64,000 nucleotides of DNA from Labrys monachus (GTDB taxonomy: Bacteria; Pseudomonadota; Alphaproteobacteria; Rhizobiales; Labraceae), in NCBI RefSeq assembly GCF_030814655.1, contig NZ_JAUSVK010000001.1:2871501-2935500 (forward strand), read 5' to 3'. Of the stretch, positions 35,646-44,733 are shown piece by piece (the stretch's first letter is position 1; the number at the start of each line of letters is the position of its first letter). The notes under the pieces were generated by a model, which worked only from the letters and a program-made list of their open reading frames with translations, was not told the DNA's origin and made no database searches. Position numbers and translations under genes: made by a program.

Positions 35646-36863
35646 TCTGGAAACGCCGCGCTCGAAGGTTGAAACGTTGCGCTTGGGGGTGGCAAGAGCG
35701 GGCGAGACGCCCGCGGTCCCAGGGAAGAACGCCGGGCAGGCGATAGTGCGGCTGGTCATCCCGGATCTGCACCGCACCCCTGCGGGGTGCCGTGCGCACG
35801 GGATGACGGGTGATAGCTCTGCGGGCACGCGTCTTCGTCGCCGCGCCCTGTCCGGGCCGGATTGTGCAAGGGAAGATCGGGGCGACGACGGCTGTTCTGG
35901 TGTCAGCCGTGGTGCGGTGTAGGATCGTGGTCGTGAGGAATCGGGGCCTCGCATGTTGTGCAAGGCCGCCGTCGCCCCTTTCCCGCCAGGCCGGGACGCG
36001 CCAACAGGCAACGCGCCGGAGCCAGGCTCTTTCCCATCGATCCGATCAAGCTTTCGGCCTGAACCCGGACTGCCGGACGGGAGGCATCGCCGGCGCCGGA
36101 GGGCACGGTTCCCTCCATCACCAGTCCTGCCGGACAGGCCACACATCCCGCCACCGCTTCCGGGCCAGGGAAGCCAGTCGGGACGCAAGCCTCACCCACG
36201 GAACGGGCGGGACAGGGGCCTTGGCGGACGGCTTATATCTTCGCCGCACCCCGCCGGCCGGAGCAGCCGGGTCCCCGTGCTGCTGCGGCCGCGGACGCTG
36301 CGGGCCGGGTTTGCCGGCCGCCGGCGTCCGACAAGGCGATCCGGCCTGGAAGGCCGGCGCCTCTCCTGTCTCGCGCGGGATCTGCGGCAGGCCCGAAGGC
36401 GGCCCGATCCCGGCACGTTCCTCATCAAGCCCCGTGTGCAGACCTGACGGCCGGGTGATCGCACACCCGGCGCTACCGGATGTCGGCGGTCCCGGCATTG
36501 CTCGTGAGAGCAATGGGGCGGTCTGCAGCGATCCCTCTCGGCGCCGGCCCAGCCATGGCTTCCAACACCATGGCAAGACGGACAGGCGCCTCGATACGGC
36601 TGGCGCGCCGCAAGCGTAAACCGGGATCGCCCGGAGTGGGTGGAAGGCACGGGGCGGTATCGCGAACCTTGGCCCCGCCGCTCTTCATTCCGAGAGAAAG
36701 TAGGCCATGGGGGAGGGCGGATGTCAAGATTTGTGCGTGATTTGTTCCGAATCTCGAAGGAGAATTCTCGCTGGCCAAGGCTATGGCCCGCTGGATCTCT
36801 CAGCCACCTGAGGCGACCTTTGTCATGAAGGTTCGATCCAACCAACTGTCCGATCAGATCGCG
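35646..36863. other. 1.2-kb intergenic stretch without a supportable gene
   Basis: The first 90 bases carry further palindromic fragments (GGGCGAGACGCCCGC at about 35705-35720) related to the repeat arms next to the IS. The remainder is GC-rich with overlapping open frames on both strands, but their translations are rich in Arg, Pro and Gly without domain signatures or ribosome binding sites. It may be decayed sequence between the IS and the AT-richer gene block that follows. Confidence 0.6.
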
Positions 36864-37913
36864 TCAGGACTGGAACGGGATTGTGCGCCCAGGCTGCCGA
36901 GCCTGTTCACGCGTATATGAAACTCCGTGTACCTTGATCCCACGACCATCGAGTAATGTGATGACCCCCCCCTTGTTCGACAGCGTCATTGGTGCTTCGA
37001 TATCCACCACCCTCGTTATACCGGGAGCGATCACACCCCGAAGGCGGATTGCATTTTTTTGCTTGTCTTTCAGTGTCCAGTCGGTGACGTCGACGGGACA
37101 ATCGGATGTGTTCAACAGCGTAACGGTCTCATGCTCCGGCGTCCGAATATCGTTCACATAGGCGGCGACGATCCGTACCAGCCCGTCAGGTACATCGAGC
37201 GTGGGAATTCCATCGCGACTGACGGGAGTATGAGGAAGATGCGGATGCTCTGGATCGGCGTGGATTATGGGCCGCGCCGTCGTATCGTCCGAATGCCATG
37301 CCTGACTTTGAAATTTCAAAAAGGCCGCCACCCACTGTTTTTCGGTTGGGAAGGAAAAGACTAGTCCCCCATCCTGCCAAGGACCGTTGTCCTGATCATG
37401 TTTGCCTTTGGGATTTCCTTGATTCATATGGATGTCGTGGATCCCCCGCCCCGGTTTGAAACCGAAATATGCGTCGGCCTTATTCTCCTCGGGGCCCCAG
37501 GCTGCCCCAAACGCATAGATGACAGCAAATTCGTCGGACATGGCGCGCTGCACGTATGCATCGATCTTCTCATTCAGGTCGTTGTCCGGACCGGATGCTG
37601 ACATCGGGAGAGGCCTGAATTCCCAAGGCTGCGCAAGGTTTCCGCGAATGAAATCAATCGCCGCACCACCTGGCGCGCTCGCAATTGCAGTCAATCCGCC
37701 TGGCAAGGATTCCCAGACTTCAGTGATCGGATGTTCGAAGTGTGAGTTGACGATAAATTCGACTTCGCTCCCATCATCCGAGCGAACATTGATGGCGATG
37801 CGAAACAGGACGCCATTGGCAGACACGAGCACTTGGTAATGCGGGTTTTTGCCCGTCGCGATGCGGCTACTGATCGGACGCCCCTTGAGGGCGGAATAAT
37901 TTTCGATTGGCAT
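36864..37913 (-). CDS. DUF2278 (YukJ-like) protein with C-terminal lamin-tail domain
   Basis: The 349-residue protein has an N-terminal DUF2278 domain, beginning MPIENYSALKGRPISSRIA, with IHDIHMNQGNPKGKH in the centre, a His/Asp/Asn-rich stretch typical of that family. The final 100 residues look like a lamin-tail (Ig-like) domain, with VTLLNTSDCPVDVTDWTLKD and GVITLLDGRGIKVHGVSY. Neither domain's role is settled; bacterial lamin-tail domains often accompany nucleases or other phosphoesterases. It lies 7 nt after the phospholipase D-like gene, so the two form an operon. Base composition is noticeably more AT-rich than the flanks. Confidence 0.85.
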   Translation of the reverse strand: MPIENYSALKGRPISSRIATGKNPHYQVLVSANGVLFRIAINVRSDDGSEVEFIVNSHFEHPITEVWESLPGGLTAIASAPGGAAIDFIRGNLAQPWEFRPLPMSASGPDNDLNEKIDAYVQRAMSDEFAVIYAFGAAWGPEENKADAYFGFKPGRGIHDIHMNQGNPKGKHDQDNGPWQDGGLVFSFPTEKQWVAAFLKFQSQAWHSDDTTARPIIHADPEHPHLPHTPVSRDGIPTLDVPDGLVRIVAAYVNDIRTPEHETVTLLNTSDCPVDVTDWTLKDKQKNAIRLRGVIAPGITRVVDIEAPMTLSNKGGVITLLDGRGIKVHGVSYTREQARQPGRTIPFQS

Positions 37914-37920
37914 AACCTAG

Positions 37921-39930
37921 TCACTCCGTAAAATAGCTCGCCAGGCGCCGGGATGCGGTCTTCTGCCAGCTATCGCTCGTTTTGAGAAATCCTTCCCAGC
38001 CGGTTTGATCTGGGCCGGCCGTACTTTGCTGCCCCTTCTGTTTGGCAGCGATCTCGGCCTCCGTTGCCCGGAATTTGTAATGATCGTAGACGTCGAGCAC
38101 ATGTGCGGCATAAGCCTGTGCAATCCCCTGATGCCCTCGCACGATCACCAAATTCTCATCGTTGCTGTAAGAGGCTTTGTAGCCTTGGTTATGACTGCCA
38201 AATGCAACAACGCAACTTTGCGAATCCATTGGATCAATCACCAATATCTTGTCGTGAATGATGGCGCCGGCGCCATTGCCGAATGCTGTCAATCGTTCAT
38301 TCAATTTGAAGTCGCCCAGGCCCTGAACGAGGTTTTTGTCGGTCAACGCGGTGGCCCTCACGACGGAGACGCCAGCTTGCTGAAATACATGCGGGGACCA
38401 GGCGGGTATCTTAGGCCCCGATCCTGCTTTGCGGCCGGGTTGATAGAGCCACATAGCCTTCGGATCAGATATGGCTCCGATCACCTCAAGCGAGGTGTCC
38501 CTTATTCCTAGATTGATCGCCTCTCCCACGATCGAATTAGTACCGCCTTGGGAAGGATAAAATATGAGAAAAAAGATCGAGCGCTTGGCTTGTCGCATGA
38601 ATGAAAATAGCCGTGCCATATCCGGAGGGACAGAGGGAGCTTTGGTCTTGCTCGTAGTTGGCTGAGAAGCCCCCGGAACATTTGGTGAGTACCAAGCTTC
38701 CAATGTGGCTCCGCCACTGAACGTTGTGGTTACTGGAGCGAGATCAAATTTCTTCAGGTCGTCACCTTGACCAGCACCGGTCGCGACAGCGTTCAAGGGT
38801 ACAGGATCCATTTGCTTGTCCTTGAACATTTGGTCCCAATAGGAAACATAGCCTGCGGCGACGACCGCGTCGTCGATGACGGTACAGTTATTGCTTTGTC
38901 CAGCGATGCCGGTCGAGGTCCAGTTCGTCGAACCAGTCAATACTTGCGTAGCAGTTTGAGGATTCGGCATGAAGACAACGAATTTGTTGTGACCGATATG
39001 ACCGGAACCGTTGAACATCCGATTGATCAACCGAAATTTCGAACCCGGCCGATCTGCAATGGCGCGCAACTTCTGACGTGCGGATGAGTTGCGGGTATCG
39101 TAGATAGTTTGTTTTGCTCCGTCCGATCCTTCAATTGAGGCGTCGCCGGCATCCGAAAGGATAAGGTCAATTCGGTCGGCGTGGACAGCAAGCAGGTCGA
39201 CCAGTTCCTTGTCATCGAGTTCATAGAGTGCCGCCCGGAAACGGCCTCCGACATTCTTTTCGAAGAAATCATGCATAAGCGGGATGACATCACCCGTTAA
39301 ATAATTGCGCAGCCAGTCACCAGGTGTGGTGAGATGCCTAACGAGTTCGCCGTCCTCCACCTTGCCATCTTCCGACAGCACATTGCGCAGGAACTGTGTG
39401 GATAGGATGCCATTGGTAAACGTCGCGCGGAAGGGCGGTCGCAACGCCGTCACTTCTACGACATTGGTAAAGGCCGCAGGCGTTAGGTAACCTAGGGCCC
39501 TCGGTGGGCCATCGTATGTATGAGCTACGACTTGTCCGGTGGCACGATCGATGTGACTTTCCGGGATGGTTTCGACTTTCTCAAGCCCGGGTTTGAGATC
39601 ACCCACGGCGCGAATTTGGTACCGAACACGCTCATTATCGGGGCGTCGCCCAGAGCCATCGCGCTTCTTGCGCAACGTAAGATCGCGCCAGGTGAATTTT
39701 TGTATCGGCCAAATAGTTGTATTCTGTGCTTGCCATTTCGTATTGTGTTGACCAAGGAACGGTACATAGGAGGCGAGCGGCCGTCGGAGTGTAACGTCAC
39801 CTCCCTCGTCGAGGTACTCGCGCACGATGTTAAACCCGAGGCATCCCTCAACAAGATCATGATCAAGACGCCAAGCCAGAAATCCCACTTCATTGTTCGA
39901 AAACGCGATAGCCTTGACGATACTTACCAT
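37921..39930 (-). CDS. Phospholipase D-like protein with two HKD motifs
   Basis: The 669-residue protein has a unique N-terminal 200 residues followed by two PLD phosphohydrolase halves. The first HKD motif (H314, K316 in GHNKFVVFM) lacks the usual aspartate, while the second (H559, K561, D566 in IHDKILVID) is complete. Both are followed by the GS-x-N signature (TGSTNW, FGSHNQ). The family includes lipases, nucleases and phosphatidyltransferases. I see no signal peptide. The ATG at 39930 has AAGGA upstream; a longer start at 39966 is possible. It is paired with the DUF2278/lamin-tail gene. Confidence 0.88.
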   Translation of the reverse strand: MVSIVKAIAFSNNEVGFLAWRLDHDLVEGCLGFNIVREYLDEGGDVTLRRPLASYVPFLGQHNTKWQAQNTTIWPIQKFTWRDLTLRKKRDGSGRRPDNERVRYQIRAVGDLKPGLEKVETIPESHIDRATGQVVAHTYDGPPRALGYLTPAAFTNVVEVTALRPPFRATFTNGILSTQFLRNVLSEDGKVEDGELVRHLTTPGDWLRNYLTGDVIPLMHDFFEKNVGGRFRAALYELDDKELVDLLAVHADRIDLILSDAGDASIEGSDGAKQTIYDTRNSSARQKLRAIADRPGSKFRLINRMFNGSGHIGHNKFVVFMPNPQTATQVLTGSTNWTSTGIAGQSNNCTVIDDAVVAAGYVSYWDQMFKDKQMDPVPLNAVATGAGQGDDLKKFDLAPVTTTFSGGATLEAWYSPNVPGASQPTTSKTKAPSVPPDMARLFSFMRQAKRSIFFLIFYPSQGGTNSIVGEAINLGIRDTSLEVIGAISDPKAMWLYQPGRKAGSGPKIPAWSPHVFQQAGVSVVRATALTDKNLVQGLGDFKLNERLTAFGNGAGAIIHDKILVIDPMDSQSCVVAFGSHNQGYKASYSNDENLVIVRGHQGIAQAYAAHVLDVYDHYKFRATEAEIAAKQKGQQSTAGPDQTGWEGFLKTSDSWQKTASRRLASYFTE

Positions 39931-40143
39931 TTTTCTTATCCTTGCCACGAAGATGAAACGACCCATCAGAAATATCGCATTATTTATTCCGAATAAATTT
40001 ATTTAAAACCAAAATTTTACAAAGTTTTATTTCTTTATATTAATAATACTTAGTTTCTCAGATGAGAAAATACAGACTGCGTATTCATGGCGCGACTTGA
40101 CTTCGCGGAGTAACGCGGGATCGAAGGAATATTGGATTCCTAT

Positions 40144-41226
40144 TCAGGTTTCAGCATCAAATTGCGCGGTATCCGCGACATAGCGATCGAAATCACGCCC
40201 AACCCACTCGGCGGCTTCCTTGGCGCTTTTGTATAGCCAGTCTGCCGACCGCTTCTCTAGGTCCCCTTTGATATCTCTGGTGTCTTCGTCACGAACACCG
40301 TGGATTGCAGCGAGATCGGCTCCCATGGCGGTGAGCAGGCGCTCGTCGAGGTCAGCGCCTTCCGGGGCGCCGAGGTCGATCTTACGGGAGTCGGCCGCAA
40401 GTCGGCGAGCTACGAATTGATCCTTGTAAAGCGCCAAGAAAGGATCGGGGGCCCGAAAACGTCCTTGTGCAAGCTTCAGGAAATTCGAAGGATGCCCTGG
40501 TTGCCTATGCGCCCAGTGCCAAGCGGATGGCACGACAGCCTTGGCTTCCCGAACGATGCGACCGCCGCACCATTTTGCCACCACGATATAGCGAGGTCTC
40601 CCGAGACTGCCCCCTCCCTTGGTGCGCGGAGCGAAATGTTCAATGCAGGCGTTGCCGGGTAGGGCAAACCGCAGCGCCTCCTGTGCGAGTGCTGGCGGTG
40701 AGCCGTGGCGAAGATCCTCGATATCCCGCCAAAAGCGTTCACGGTCGCTATCGGAGCAGGCAATCCTACTCCGCATCCAAGTAGCACGCTCATCGAGCAA
40801 GGTCGGACGGCGATTGTCCAGCCCCTTCTCGTAGCCGAACAGGACGGCCTCGCAAGTGCGGCGGGACGAAAGCGCGAGGTTGGGCGTGAGCCTGACGCTC
40901 GTGGCAAGCCGCAGCAGGTCAAGAGTATAGGGCATGACTGCGGCTTCATCGAAATCGTTCACACCCCAGACAAGCCGACCGTCAGCATCGCGCCAGGTTC
41001 CAAAATTCTCCACGTGGATGTCGCCGACTGCAAGAACAGCAGGCGCATCGATCAGCCCGGGACAAACCCCTTCGATTGATCTTGCCCAGCGAAAGTATGT
41101 GGCTCTCAGAAAGACAAAAGAATTACGCCGCATACGACAATGCTTTCGCTCAAGGTCCGCCTCGACCACATCGCATTGCTTGCGGAGCCAAGTTTCGTAT
41201 TCGGCATTGACATGCATGAACGACAT
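40144..41226 (-). CDS. DUF2252-family protein (kinase-like fold)
   Basis: The 360-residue protein matches the DUF2252 family by GDIHVENFGTWRDADG and VNDFDEAAVMPYTLDLLRLA, which resemble the catalytic HxxN and DxD loops of aminoglycoside phosphotransferase-like kinases. The substrate is unknown for the family. The ATG at 41226 is preceded by AGGTTCC, a weak site, and a second ATG lies at 41217. It lies 213 nt upstream of the PLD gene on the same strand, separated by a very AT-rich spacer, so the three genes may form one unit. Confidence 0.85.
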   Translation of the reverse strand: MSFMHVNAEYETWLRKQCDVVEADLERKHCRMRRNSFVFLRATYFRWARSIEGVCPGLIDAPAVLAVGDIHVENFGTWRDADGRLVWGVNDFDEAAVMPYTLDLLRLATSVRLTPNLALSSRRTCEAVLFGYEKGLDNRRPTLLDERATWMRSRIACSDSDRERFWRDIEDLRHGSPPALAQEALRFALPGNACIEHFAPRTKGGGSLGRPRYIVVAKWCGGRIVREAKAVVPSAWHWAHRQPGHPSNFLKLAQGRFRAPDPFLALYKDQFVARRLAADSRKIDLGAPEGADLDERLLTAMGADLAAIHGVRDEDTRDIKGDLEKRSADWLYKSAKEAAEWVGRDFDRYVADTAQFDAET

Positions 41227-42132
41227 GGAACCTCACGGGTAGGCGAAACATTAATATTTATTTAATAGGTATAGAAACATGAATATAAACATCCGCCGCG
41301 ATACAGGTACTTTAATTTGTCGATTGGTTTATAAAAATCAGTGGGTAGCGAAGCATTTCTCCGAGTATATTTATCTCGAATTACACGATATTCTGGCTCT
41401 GGGAAGCTAATGCAAGCCTCTCTGCACGTCCAATAGTTTTATTTCCCAGCGCAGAGACAAGAAGATACGAGCGGCTGCGAGGATAGCGTGAACGCTGCGA
41501 ATGCCTATTATCCACCGCTACCAAGTTGCTGCAGGATAGAAGGTCTGCGTGAAATATCCGTGAATAATCGACTATACAATATAGAAAGTTGAAAGGGCGT
41601 GTTATAGTGGGTACATAGGCAACGCCTCGTTTCCCTTCCCCACGCATCAAACCGCACGTGCGGTTTTCCCGCATCCGGCTTTCCGACAGACTTCATTGCA
41701 GGCTCACTGTGGTGGCGTTCGGCGTCGTGGTGAGATGTTTGACGCCGAGTGTCGCGAAGATTTTTCCCCAGGGGGCCGCGTTCCTCGTCCACTTTCCTTG
41801 TGCCGCTTGGCAAGGAAACGTCTGACGCGATCGCAGACGTGCCGATCGATGGCCCGACAGGCCGCAGGCCGAGCGCCATAGCGAAGATGTGGGACCTCAC
41901 GACAAGGACCTCCCTTTCGGCCGCGGCAGCAGCCCCCAACGGCGAACGCCATTCCGAAGGCGCTCTCGCCCGTCAAGCCGCCGCCTACTCCCCTCCGGCG
42001 CAATTTCCCTCGTCGATCCGCCGATTGTTCCGCAGAGGTCTTTGACAGCTCGCCCGGAGTTCCCGATAACAGACGAAATCGGTCGGAGTACCGAGGAATC
42101 GCCGGCACGATCCGGCACCGGGAGGATGCGCC
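41227..42132. other. 0.9-kb gap: AT-rich tail, intron remnant and operon leader
   Basis: Positions 41227-41600 are AT-rich, with no supportable gene, and probably mark the edge of the acquired DUF2252/PLD/DUF2278 block. A group II intron-like fragment occupies 41607-41707. From 41708 to 42132 the composition returns to GC-rich and the sequence leads into the sugar ABC operon, where I see no coding sequence and no convincing promoter. A good ribosome binding site (GGGAGG) precedes the ABC ATPase. Confidence 0.6.
41607..41707 (-). ncRNA. Group II intron 3'-end remnant (domain V-like)
   Basis: On the minus strand, positions 41682-41649 form a 34-nt unit beginning AAAGCCGGATGCGGG and ending CACGTGCGGTTT. 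This has the length, the AGC catalytic triad, the pairing of AAGCCG with CGGTTT, and the GCGG/CCGC upper stem expected of group II intron domain V. The flanking bases on both sides also resemble the region around domains V-VI of bacterial introns. No reverse transcriptase gene is present, so it is a relic. Confidence 0.55.
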
Positions 42133-43644
42133 ATGCAGGGGGAGGGGACTCTCCGTTTCGAGGACGTCGTCAAGACGTTCGGCGGCACGCGCGCGCTGAA
42201 GGGCGTCAGCCTCGATGTCCGCCGAGGCGAGGTCGTCGCGCTCCTCGGCGAGAACGGCGCCGGCAAATCCACCCTCATCAAGATCCTCGGCGGCATCTTC
42301 CGGGCAGACAGCGGCACCATCACCATCGGCGGCGAGCCCTATCGCCACCGCGTGCAGGCGCGCGGCGAGCGCCAGAGCGTCGCCTTCATCCACCAGGACC
42401 TCGGCCTCGTCGAATGGATGACGGTGGCCGAGAACATGAGCCTGCCGCAGGGCTTTTCCAGCCATGGCTGGTCGGGCCTGTTCCGCCTGATCGACTGGCG
42501 CCAGGCCGAGCGCCGGGCCGAGGCCGCGCTGAAGCTGGTCGGCTGCGACATCGACCCGACCATGCGGGTGCACAGCCTCAGCCGCACCGAGAAATCGCTC
42601 GTCGCCATCGCCCGCGCTCTGGTGGTCGACTGCGATTTCCTGGTGCTGGACGAGCCGACCGCGAGCCTGCCCGCCGACGAGGTGGAGCGCCTGTTCGAGG
42701 CGATCCGCCGGCTGCGCGCGCGCGGCGTCGGCATGATCTATGTCTCGCACCGCCTCGACGAGATCTTCCGCATCGCCGACCGGGTCGTGGTGATGCGCGA
42801 CGGGCTCAAGGTCGGCGAGAAGCCGGTCTCGGAGACGACGCCGGACGAACTGGTGAGCCTCATCGTCGGGCGCTCGACGCTCGAACTCTTCCGCAAGGCG
42901 GACTGGCATTCCGGCCCGGTCCGCGTCGCGGTGCGCGACGTGGTGACGCCCTCGGCCGGGCCGGTGAGCTTCGAGGTGCGCCAGGGCGAGCTCCTCGGCC
43001 TCGTCGGCCTGCGCGGCGCCGGGCATGAGGAGATCGGGCGCGCCTTGTTCGGCGCCGTGCCGCATCGCGGCACCATCCTGCTCGACGGCGCGGTTCCGGA
43101 CCTGTCCTCGCCCCGCACCGCGCTGAAGGCGGGCATCGGCCTCGTCGCCCGCGACCGCATGGAGGAATCGCTCGCTCCCTCGCTCACCATCCGCGAGAAC
43201 GCCTATCTCAATCCGGCGGCGACCGGGCGCGGCCTGTTCTCGCCGCTGTCGCCCGCCGCCGAGGCCCGCCGGGCGAGCGCGCTCGGCGTCACCGTCGGCC
43301 TCAGGCCCAACGATCCCGACCTGCCGATCGAGGGCCTGTCCGGCGGCAACCAGCAGAAGGTGGTGGTCGGGCGCTGGCTCGCCACCGGCCGGCGCCTGCT
43401 GGTGGCGGAGGACCCCACCGCCGGCGTCGATGTCGGGGCCAAGGCGGAGATCTACCGGCTGATCGCCCGAGCCCTGGAGGAGGGACTGGCGGTCGTCGTG
43501 GTCTCCACCGACTTCGAGGAGATCGCCCATATCTGCCACCGCACCCTGGTGTTCAACCGGGGCCGGATCATCGCGGAGCTTTCGGGCTCCGGCCTCACCA
43601 CCGAAGCGGTGATCACCGCGGCCTCCGCATCGGAAGCGGCCTGA
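42133..43644 (+). CDS. Sugar ABC transporter ATPase, RbsA type (two ATPase domains)
   Basis: The 503-residue protein has two fused ATPase domains, as in ribose/xylose-type importers. The first is complete, with Walker A GENGAGKST and Walker B FLVLDEPTASLP. The second is degenerate at its Walker A but has the signature LSGGNQQKVVVGRWL. It precedes a permease and a periplasmic binding protein in one operon. The sugar cannot be identified from the ATPase. Confidence 0.95.
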   Translation: MQGEGTLRFEDVVKTFGGTRALKGVSLDVRRGEVVALLGENGAGKSTLIKILGGIFRADSGTITIGGEPYRHRVQARGERQSVAFIHQDLGLVEWMTVAENMSLPQGFSSHGWSGLFRLIDWRQAERRAEAALKLVGCDIDPTMRVHSLSRTEKSLVAIARALVVDCDFLVLDEPTASLPADEVERLFEAIRRLRARGVGMIYVSHRLDEIFRIADRVVVMRDGLKVGEKPVSETTPDELVSLIVGRSTLELFRKADWHSGPVRVAVRDVVTPSAGPVSFEVRQGELLGLVGLRGAGHEEIGRALFGAVPHRGTILLDGAVPDLSSPRTALKAGIGLVARDRMEESLAPSLTIRENAYLNPAATGRGLFSPLSPAAEARRASALGVTVGLRPNDPDLPIEGLSGGNQQKVVVGRWLATGRRLLVAEDPTAGVDVGAKAEIYRLIARALEEGLAVVVVSTDFEEIAHICHRTLVFNRGRIIAELSGSGLTTEAVITAASASEAA

Positions 43645-43659
43645 GCGCAAGGAGTTGCC

Positions 43660-44709
43660 ATGTCGACGAACTCGATCAAATCCGACGCGCTGGAGCCGAC
43701 GCGCGGCGAGCTGAAGAACGCCTCGGCCGGGGAGCGCCTGCTCCGGCGGCTGCCGGTCTACGGCCTGCCGATCCTGACGCTGGTGCTGATCGTGCTGTTC
43801 TCGGCGATCCTGCCCCAGACCTTCCCGACCATGCTGAACGTGCGTTCCATCGTCATGGACAAGGCGATCATCGCCATGCTGTCGCTGGCGGCGATGATCC
43901 CGATGGCGGCCGGCAAGATCGACCTCACCGTCGGCTACGGCATCGTGCTCTGGCACATCCTCGCCATCAGCCTGCAGACCATGCTCGGCCTGCCCTGGGA
44001 AGCCGCCGTGGTCATCGTCATCGTGCTCGGCGGGCTGATCGGCCTCCTCAACGGCGTGCTGGTCGAGGTGGCGCGGATCGACAGCTTCATCGCTACCCTC
44101 GGCACCGGCACGGTGCTCTACGCCATCGCGCTCTGCCATACCGGCGGGCGGCAGGTGGTCGGCACCCTGCCGCAGGGCTTCCTGGCGCTCAACGGCACCA
44201 TGGTTTTCGGCCTGCCGATCAGCGGCTTCTACGTGCTGGGGCTCGCCATCCTGCTGTGGCTGATCCTCGAGCATCTGCCGATCGGCCGCTATCTCTACGC
44301 CATCGGCGCCAATCCCAAGGCGGCGGCGCTGAACGGCATTCCCGTGCAGCGCTTCACCGTCGGCGCCTTCATCGCCTCGGGCGCCCTGACGGCGGTGGCC
44401 GGCGTCCTGCTCGCCTCCAAGCTGCGCATCGGCCAGGCCAGCGTCGGCCTCGAATATCTGCTGCCGGCCCTGGTCGGCGCCTTCCTCGGCTCGACCACCA
44501 TCAAGCCCGGCCGCGTCAATGTGTGGGGCACGATGTTCGGCGTCGCCATCCTCGCCGTCGGCATCGCCGGCATCCAGCAGTTCGGCGGCTCGTTCTGGGT
44601 GGAGCCGCTGTTCAACGGCGTCACTTTGCTCATCGCCATCGGTATTGCGGGCTATGCCCAGCGGCGCCGCGGCTCGGTACTCAAGAACTTCAAGAAGACG
44701 GGCGCCTGA
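43660..44709 (+). CDS. Sugar ABC transporter permease, RbsC type
   Basis: The 349-residue permease has about ten membrane segments. It carries the family sequences MAAGKIDLTVGYGIVLWH, RIDSFIATLGTGTVLYA and YAIGANPKAAALNGIPV, the last forming the cytoplasmic loop that contacts the ATPase. The ATG at 43660 has GGAG upstream and lies 15 nt after the ATPase stop codon. It works with the flanking ATPase and binding protein. Confidence 0.94.
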   Translation: MSTNSIKSDALEPTRGELKNASAGERLLRRLPVYGLPILTLVLIVLFSAILPQTFPTMLNVRSIVMDKAIIAMLSLAAMIPMAAGKIDLTVGYGIVLWHILAISLQTMLGLPWEAAVVIVIVLGGLIGLLNGVLVEVARIDSFIATLGTGTVLYAIALCHTGGRQVVGTLPQGFLALNGTMVFGLPISGFYVLGLAILLWLILEHLPIGRYLYAIGANPKAAALNGIPVQRFTVGAFIASGALTAVAGVLLASKLRIGQASVGLEYLLPALVGAFLGSTTIKPGRVNVWGTMFGVAILAVGIAGIQQFGGSFWVEPLFNGVTLLIAIGIAGYAQRRRGSVLKNFKKTGA

Positions 44710-44733
44710 CCCGTCATGCACCGGAGGAAACCT

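Noticed and set aside
35571-36845. Several overlapping frames of 160-270 codons on both strands downstream of the IS
   Set aside because: The translations look like palindrome and repeat sequence, with low-complexity Arg/Pro/Gly content, no ribosome binding site and no recognisable family.
36820-36850. A GGTTCGATCC sequence resembling a tRNA T-loop
   Set aside because: The adjoining bases do not pair as a T-stem, and there is no anticodon arm or acceptor stem.
36741-36920. A short plus-strand frame (59 codons) that reads like protein around EGEFSLAKAMARW
   Set aside because: It overlaps the end of the DUF2278 gene in the opposite direction, lacks a start with a ribosome binding site, and I cannot tie it to a family.
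41508-41939. A 143-codon minus-strand frame over the intron relic
   Set aside because: The middle of its translation is what a group II intron 3' region yields when read as protein, so it is not a gene.
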